Source of the DNA: CAYOHY01 sp964403885
GTDB lineage: Bacteria; Actinomycetota; Coriobacteriia; Anaerosomatales; PHET01
Direction of reading: 5' to 3'
Assembly (NCBI GenBank): GCA_964403885.1
Contig: CAYOHY010000004.1
Span: 14,979 to 78,978 of the forward strand
DNA length: 64,000 nucleotides
Within the stretch, counting starts at the first letter, position 1. Each line of letters begins with the position of its first letter. This document shows, in pieces, positions 59,080-64,000 of the stretch. Under the pieces are notes generated by a model that was given only the letters and a program-made list of their open reading frames with translations, ran no database searches and was not told the DNA's origin. Both the position numbers and the translations under genes were made by a program.

Positions 59080-60753
59080 TCAGCCGGCCGCCACCTGCAC
59101 CGGCTGCGCCGCCGACTCCTCGTCGCCGGTCCCGGACCGCTCCGGGAGTCGCCGCACCCACGCCAGCGCCAGCAGCGCGAACAGCGCCAGGAACCCAAGT
59201 CCGGCCCGCAGGGCCGCCAGCTGCGCGTCCGAGTACACGGTCACGAGCTCGTCGACCTGCTCGGCGGGCACCCCGGCCGCCTCGGCCTTGGTGCGGACCT
59301 CCTCGGTTGAGATGAAGTTCGCACTCGTCTCGGCGGCGGCCACCACCTGTTGCTTGAGGGGATCGGGCAGGTTGGGATCGGAGAGCACTGTCGCGGTGAA
59401 GTTCGAGGCGAGCATCGCGATCACGATCGAGCCCACGAGCGCCACGCCCAACGACGCGCCAAGGTTCAGCGCCGTACCCTGCAGACCGCCGGCCTCACCG
59501 CCGCGCGACGGGTCGACCGCCGACATGATGACGTTGCCCACCTGTGAGGCGAGCAACCCGAGTCCGGCGCCCAACAGCGCCATGCCCACGCCAAAGCCCC
59601 ACGTCGCCAGGTCAGGACCTAGGAAGAAGAGCAGCATCGCTTCGCCCACCAGTAGCATCCCCAGCCCGCGCTGGACGATCCTCTTGGGCGAATACCGGTT
59701 GGTCGCCGCCGAGCCGCCCAGCGCGAACACGAACAGCGCGATCGACAGCGGCAGGATCGTCTTGCCGGTCTGCAGGGCGTCGTATCCCAGCACGGTCTGC
59801 AGGTAGAGCGGCAACACGAAGAACGTGGCTTGGATGATGAAGGCCTGACACCACTGCACCACGAGTCCGGCACGCATCTTGGGGATCTCGAGCAGCGCCA
59901 TGTCGAGCAACGGCTCCTCGCCGCGCTCCTTGACCCGGGCCTCGTGACGCCCAAACGCCGTCAACAGAAGCCCGCCCAGAATGAGCAGCCACAGCGTGGG
60001 CGACAGGCCCAATGGCGTCAGTGGGCGCCCGTTGACCATGGGCACGCCGGCCTTGGGAGTGAACCAGCCCCACTGGCTCGACTGAAGCACGCCCAACACG
60101 ATGGCGCCCAGTCCCGTCGCCGAGAGCACGGATCCGGCGGTGTCGAGCTTGCTCGGGCGGCCCACTGTCGCCGGGATCAGCTTGAGGAACAGCATCAGCG
60201 CGAGCACCACGACCGTCTCGGCGGCGAAGACGTAGCGCCAGGAGAAGTTGGCGGTCACCCATCCGCCGATCAGCGGGCCGGCGGCCATCGAGGCACCGGC
60301 CACGCCGCCGAGGATGCCGTAGCACATCGCGCGCTGCGTCCCGCGATAGGTCGCCGCCGTGAGCGCTGCGATGGCCGGGATGACGAAGATCGCACCCAGG
60401 CCCTCGATGAGCGACCACCCGATGAGCAGGACACTCAAGTTGGGCGAGAGCGCCGTGATGAACGAGCCTAGGCCGTACACGAGCAGGCCGATCACGAAGG
60501 TGCGCTTGGCGCCCCATCGGTCACCCAGCTTGCCTCCGGTCAACATGAACGCGGCCATCACGAGCGTGTACATGGTGATCGCGCTTTGCAGCCCGACGAC
60601 GGTGGTGTTGAGGTCGGCGACCACTTGGGATATCGACACGTTCATCACGGTCGTGTCGAGCACCATGATGAACTGGGCGGCCGCGAGCATGCCGATGACG
60701 CCCCAGCCCGCCTTGGTCTCGTCGATGGTTTGGGCCCCACTCTTTGCAACCAT
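59080..60753 (-). CDS. MFS transporter, DHA2 type with 14 transmembrane helices
   Basis: A 557-residue drug:proton antiporter-2 exporter. Helix 1 carries QFIMVLDTTVMNVSISQV (motif D1), helices 2-3 have GGKLGDRWGAKRTF (motif A), and later comes GAIFVIPAIAALTAATYRG. The C-terminus is a charged tail with Pro and Ser. It may export drugs or a metabolite. ATG at 60753 was chosen because the frame to 60870 adds only a non-homologous stretch overlapping the next gene. Confidence 0.92.
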   Translation of the reverse strand: MVAKSGAQTIDETKAGWGVIGMLAAAQFIMVLDTTVMNVSISQVVADLNTTVVGLQSAITMYTLVMAAFMLTGGKLGDRWGAKRTFVIGLLVYGLGSFITALSPNLSVLLIGWSLIEGLGAIFVIPAIAALTAATYRGTQRAMCYGILGGVAGASMAAGPLIGGWVTANFSWRYVFAAETVVVLALMLFLKLIPATVGRPSKLDTAGSVLSATGLGAIVLGVLQSSQWGWFTPKAGVPMVNGRPLTPLGLSPTLWLLILGGLLLTAFGRHEARVKERGEEPLLDMALLEIPKMRAGLVVQWCQAFIIQATFFVLPLYLQTVLGYDALQTGKTILPLSIALFVFALGGSAATNRYSPKRIVQRGLGMLLVGEAMLLFFLGPDLATWGFGVGMALLGAGLGLLASQVGNVIMSAVDPSRGGEAGGLQGTALNLGASLGVALVGSIVIAMLASNFTATVLSDPNLPDPLKQQVVAAAETSANFISTEEVRTKAEAAGVPAEQVDELVTVYSDAQLAALRAGLGFLALFALLALAWVRRLPERSGTGDEESAAQPVQVAAG

Positions 60754-60767
60754 GGCTTCGACTCTCT

Positions 60768-62081
60768 CTAGGAGCTGACCGGGCGGCCCGTCGACGCGGC
60801 GTCGCGTGAGCGGACCCACTTCCATGCGAACTCGATTATCAACGCCAAGACCGCGAACACGGCCAGCCACCCCAGAGTGGCCGGGTCGTTGTTGAACAGG
60901 TCGACCAGGAACACCAGCAACACGATGGCGGTCGCAGCGCCGGCGACCACGATGATGGGCACCCCGGTCCCCGTCTCGGCCCGCAGTCTGTAGGCGGCGA
61001 GCGAGAGCAGGATGAACAGGCCCAAAGCGATCGCACTGCCCATGTCGGCGATCGCTGAGAGGTCGAACACGTTCGCGAGCACGAGGATCGCGGCGAGCGT
61101 GATGAGCAGCCCCTTGGTCCCGCCGCGCTTCAGCTCCGCGCCAAAGATGGGCGGGAACTGTCCCTGCACGGCGAGGCTGCGCGTCACGTTGGCCGCTCCG
61201 TAGATGTTCGCGTTGACCGATGAGGCGGTGGCGAGCAACGCGGCGATCGCCATCATCGTGAACCCGGCCTGCCCCAGGGCAGGCACGGCCGCCACGGCCA
61301 GCGCGGTCTCGCCGTTGGCGATGACCTCCTCGACGGTCAGACTCCCAAACACGCCAAACGACAGCAGGATGTAGAGCGCGACCGTCAGACCCAGGGCGTA
61401 GAACATGGCCCGGGGAAGCTGCTTCGCCGGCTCGCCCAGGTCACCGGCGGTGAACGTGACCACCGTGAAGCCTATGTAGGCGAAGAAGGTCAGCGCCACG
61501 CTGGGCATGATCTCGCGAATCGGCGGGTAGTTCGCCGGCGAGAGGTACCCCGGCTGCAGTTGCGTGAGCGTCGCGACGATGAACACAGCGAAGACCGCGA
61601 ACAAGACGATCACGATCACGGACTGCACGCGGGCGATGAGCTTCGTGCCGATCACACTGACGAGCCCCATCAGCAAGACGACGGCCGTCGACAGGATGTT
61701 CACCCAGTACGCCGGCGCCCCCTCACCAAACAGCAAAGAGGCCCCGTAGCTTCCAAACGACACCGCCACCATCGCCGTGATGATGAGCACGGCGAAGTAG
61801 TACATCCACGAGCTGAACCCCGTGAGATGGCTGTCCCCAAAGCCCTCGTTCAGATACGCCACCGCACCGCCGGAGCTGGGGTAGCGCACCCCCAGCTTCA
61901 CGACCACATAGCCGAGAAGTGCCGCGACGATCCCGCCCAACAGGAACGAGATCCACACCGCGGCACCGGCGATCGAGCCTGCCTGCCCGAGCAACGCGAA
62001 CACACCCGCGCCCACCATCGACCCGATGCCCAGAAACGCGGCCCCCCACGTCGACATGGTTCCTTTGCGCGTATCTCCCAT
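60768..62081 (-). CDS. APC-family amino-acid permease
   Basis: A 437-residue permease with 12 transmembrane helices: GIGSMVGAGVFALLGQAG (helix 1 substrate loop), PSSGGAVAYLNEGFGDSH and FFAYIGFTVVTFTAGDL. A C-terminal VRSRDAASTGRPVSS tail is charged. It starts 27 bases after the M20 dipeptidase stop, so peptide cleavage and amino-acid import are probably linked. Confidence 0.93.
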   Translation of the reverse strand: MGDTRKGTMSTWGAAFLGIGSMVGAGVFALLGQAGSIAGAAVWISFLLGGIVAALLGYVVVKLGVRYPSSGGAVAYLNEGFGDSHLTGFSSWMYYFAVLIITAMVAVSFGSYGASLLFGEGAPAYWVNILSTAVVLLMGLVSVIGTKLIARVQSVIVIVLFAVFAVFIVATLTQLQPGYLSPANYPPIREIMPSVALTFFAYIGFTVVTFTAGDLGEPAKQLPRAMFYALGLTVALYILLSFGVFGSLTVEEVIANGETALAVAAVPALGQAGFTMMAIAALLATASSVNANIYGAANVTRSLAVQGQFPPIFGAELKRGGTKGLLITLAAILVLANVFDLSAIADMGSAIALGLFILLSLAAYRLRAETGTGVPIIVVAGAATAIVLLVFLVDLFNNDPATLGWLAVFAVLALIIEFAWKWVRSRDAASTGRPVSS

Positions 62082-62108
62082 CGCCGATCCCCTCCCTCGG
62101 GTTCAGCG

Positions 62109-63449
62109 TCAGCCGTTGGCCAACTTGTCTATGAGGAGCGCCTGAGCAACGATCATGCGCTCGATCTCATCAGGATGGACGCTCTCGTTGGCGCCGTGGA
62201 TGTTGGCGATCGCGTCCTCGGCGCCCAGCAAGATGAACTCAGCGCCGGGCGAGGCCTTGGCGAGCGTCTCCAGCAGCGGGATGGATCCGCCACTGCCCAC
62301 CTCGGAGGGCTTGATGCCGTATGCGGCCTCGAGCGCCTCAGCCGCCGCGGCCATCGCCGGCCCGCCCTTGGGGGCCATGAACGCGTCGGACGCCTTCACC
62401 TTGGTCACCTCGACGTGGACACCCCACGGCGCGTTCTCCCGAAGGTGCTTCATGAGCTTCTCGAGCTCCGCCTCCGGGTTTGCGCCCGGGGCGATCCTCA
62501 TGGCCACCTTCGCGCGGGCCACCGGCAGCAAGACGTTTCCGGCGTCCGCAATGCACGGGACACCGTCGATGCCGATGACCGTCGCGTTGGGCCGGCTCCA
62601 CAGCATGGAACCCACCGAGGAGTCGCCGGTCTTCTCGACGCCGTCGAGCATCCCGCACATCTCGCGGAACAGCGGCTCGGGATACTCTGCGCCCGGCCAG
62701 TCGAACCCCTCGAGCCCGGGCACGACGGTGTTGCCGCGCTCGTCCCACAGGGAGTTGAGCAGGCGGATGAGCGAGACGAACGCGTCGGGGGCCGGTCCGC
62801 CAAACACGCCCGAGTGAAGCGGGTGGTCGAGCGTGCGAACCTCGACGATGCACTGCACGTGACCGCGCAGCATCGTGGTGAGCACCGGCTGTCCGCACTC
62901 GATGTTGCCCATGTCGGCCACGATCATGCAGTCGGCCTTGAACATGTCCGGATGCTTCTCGACGAATGCCTCGAGCTGGGAGAGCGTCTCCTCTTCCCCC
63001 TCGATGATGACCTTCACGCCCACCGGCGGCTTGCCGCCAAAGACCCGCAAGGTGCCTGCGTGGATGGCGGCACCGCTCTTGTCATCGGCAGCGCCGCGCC
63101 CATACAGACGACCGTCGCGCATCTCCGGCTTGAACGGGTCGCTCGTCCATCCCTGCTCCATGGGAGCCGGCTGGACATCGTAGTGCGCGTACAGCAGCAC
63201 CGTGGGAGCGCCCTCGGGTGCGGGGATCTCGCCCCACACCGCCGGATAGCCGCCCCCTTCAAGGTCGAGCTCACGGGCGGCGAAGCCTGCGTTCTCGAGC
63301 ATCTTGATGACCTGGGCGCGCGCGGCGTGCACCGGCTCGGCCGGGAAGCCCGGGAACGCGCACGATGGCTGGGCGACGAGGTCGCTGAGCTCGGACATGA
63401 TCTCGGGCATCATCGCCCGAACGGTCTCTTTCACCTGATTGACGTCCAT
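62109..63449 (-). CDS. M20-family metallo-dipeptidase
   Basis: A 446-residue zinc peptidase: LYAHYDVQPAPMEQGW (His and Asp), GRGAADDKSGAAIHAG (bridging Asp), IEGEEETLSQLE (Glu pair) and DAFMAPKGGPAM in the lid domain. It resembles CNDP-like carnosinases and hydrolyses dipeptides in the cytoplasm. It shares a short gap with the permease gene. Confidence 0.95.
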   Translation of the reverse strand: MDVNQVKETVRAMMPEIMSELSDLVAQPSCAFPGFPAEPVHAARAQVIKMLENAGFAARELDLEGGGYPAVWGEIPAPEGAPTVLLYAHYDVQPAPMEQGWTSDPFKPEMRDGRLYGRGAADDKSGAAIHAGTLRVFGGKPPVGVKVIIEGEEETLSQLEAFVEKHPDMFKADCMIVADMGNIECGQPVLTTMLRGHVQCIVEVRTLDHPLHSGVFGGPAPDAFVSLIRLLNSLWDERGNTVVPGLEGFDWPGAEYPEPLFREMCGMLDGVEKTGDSSVGSMLWSRPNATVIGIDGVPCIADAGNVLLPVARAKVAMRIAPGANPEAELEKLMKHLRENAPWGVHVEVTKVKASDAFMAPKGGPAMAAAAEALEAAYGIKPSEVGSGGSIPLLETLAKASPGAEFILLGAEDAIANIHGANESVHPDEIERMIVAQALLIDKLANG

Positions 63450-63474
63450 GATGGCTCCTTTGAGGGTGGGACGA

Positions 63475-64000
63475 TTAGCCGACGAGGTTGGCGATCAGCA
63501 GGCCGACGCCCACCGCGACGACGGTGCTCACCAGCAGCGGGATCATGAAAGAGTGGTTGACCACGGCCTTGCCGATCTTGGTGCTGCCCGTCTCGTCCAC
63601 CGCGACCGCGGCGAGCTGAGTGCCGTTGGCCGGGAGGAACAGCACGCCGGAGAGCGCCTGCCACATGGCCACGATCGGACCCACCGGCATCAGAGCAAGG
63701 CCGATGGGGACGAGCGTACGCGTGGTCGCCGACTGGCTCGTGGTCAGCGCCGCCAGGATGAACAACGCGAACGCGAACAGGAGCGGAACCGCGGTGACCG
63801 CGTCGCTCATGAGCGCCACGATCTGGTCGAGGTGGGCCGCTACGAAGGTGTCCGCCAGCCACGCGATACCAAAGAGCGCGAGGATCGCGACGATGCCTGC
63901 GCCAAAGATCTGCTGCTCCGGGATCTTCTTGGGCTCGATCTTGGACACGAAGATGATGAGCAGCGCGACCACGAACATCACGATCTGGATGACGGTGCTG
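63475..64000 (-). CDS. DcuA/DcuB-type C4-dicarboxylate transporter, N-terminus cut by window edge
   Basis: The frame is open to the window end; 175 residues of the C-terminal part are visible. About five hydrophobic helices end in LPANGTQLAAVAVDETGSTKIGKAVVNHSFMIP, which matches the DcuA/DcuB C-terminus (DETGST and NHSF). This carrier exchanges fumarate or aspartate for succinate in anaerobic respiration. The stop lies 25 bases before the dipeptidase ATG. Confidence 0.85.
   Translation of the reverse strand, partial: STVIQIVMFVVALLIIFVSKIEPKKIPEQQIFGAGIVAILALFGIAWLADTFVAAHLDQIVALMSDAVTAVPLLFAFALFILAALTTSQSATTRTLVPIGLALMPVGPIVAMWQALSGVLFLPANGTQLAAVAVDETGSTKIGKAVVNHSFMIPLLVSTVVAVGVGLLIANLVG

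Noticed and set aside
61560..63548. Plus-strand frame of 662 codons
   Set aside because: Antisense to the permease and dipeptidase genes, both of which have full motif sets.

Overview
The window is high-GC bacterial chromosome, densely packed, with short or overlapping gene junctions and frequent GTG and TTG starts. Gene content points to an anaerobic or facultatively anaerobic actinobacterium, most likely of the Coriobacteriia type. The pointers are a UPF0182 membrane protein, PspC with a toastrack-type partner, a Holin-X-type protein, a T-box leader, an apparent selenoprotein and a DcuA/DcuB-type C4-dicarboxylate carrier. The taxonomic placement is inference from gene content, not from a marker gene. 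No rRNA, CRISPR array, insertion sequence or prophage is visible; there is one tRNA gene (Ala).

Layout. 0-6.7 kb: minus-strand envelope and stress genes (a GNAT cut by the window edge, PRC-barrel, YtxH, a cyanophycin-synthetase N-domain-like protein, a one-TM protein, Holin-X, RlpA). Among them is a T-box-led aminotransferase-ddl operon. RlpA has a promoter and a roughly 345-nt leader. 6.7-13.2 kb: a minus-strand operon of HEAT-repeat protein, HD-GYP protein and UPF0182. 13.3-19.5 kb: maf, a RelE/Phd toxin-antitoxin pair, and an operon of toastrack protein, PspC, amidohydrolase and methyltransferase, then a CBS/CorC membrane protein. 19.7-23.0 kb: a second HEAT plus HD-GYP operon on the plus strand, with the same 4-nt ATGA overlap as the first. 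23-32.4 kb: small membrane and winged-helix-like proteins, a flavin reductase divergent from a molybdopterin lipoprotein, HlyIII, a tautomerase, acylphosphatase, a DMT transporter, an ABC exporter and a glutamine amidotransferase. 32.6-42.3 kb: potassium, turgor and nitrogen genes (two TrkA proteins, a KimA-like transporter, MscL, a Kef-type antiporter, amt-glnK). 42.3-43.6 kb: an unexplained non-coding stretch and a membrane-anchored rhodanese-thioredoxin protein whose thioredoxin motif is Sec-Pro-Ser-Cys (in-frame TGA). Its promoter spacer is filled by a 16-bp CsoR/CstR-type palindrome. 43.7-52.5 kb: one 2,937-residue cyclic beta-1,2-glucan synthase-like protein. 53-57.5 kb: an SDR divergent from a lipid-modification operon (FAD oxidoreductase, DUF1365, cyclopropane synthase family). 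57.7-64 kb: a DEAD-box helicase, a 14-TM MFS exporter, an amino-acid permease, an M20 dipeptidase and a C4-dicarboxylate carrier cut by the window edge.

The main discovery candidates are two. First, two paralogous operons each pair a HEAT-repeat protein with an HD-GYP protein, and all four proteins share a roughly 130-residue N-terminal domain that I do not recognise as a named family. Second, the rhodanese-thioredoxin gene looks like a selenoprotein that a standard gene caller would split in two, and it appears to be under persulfide- or copper-type control.
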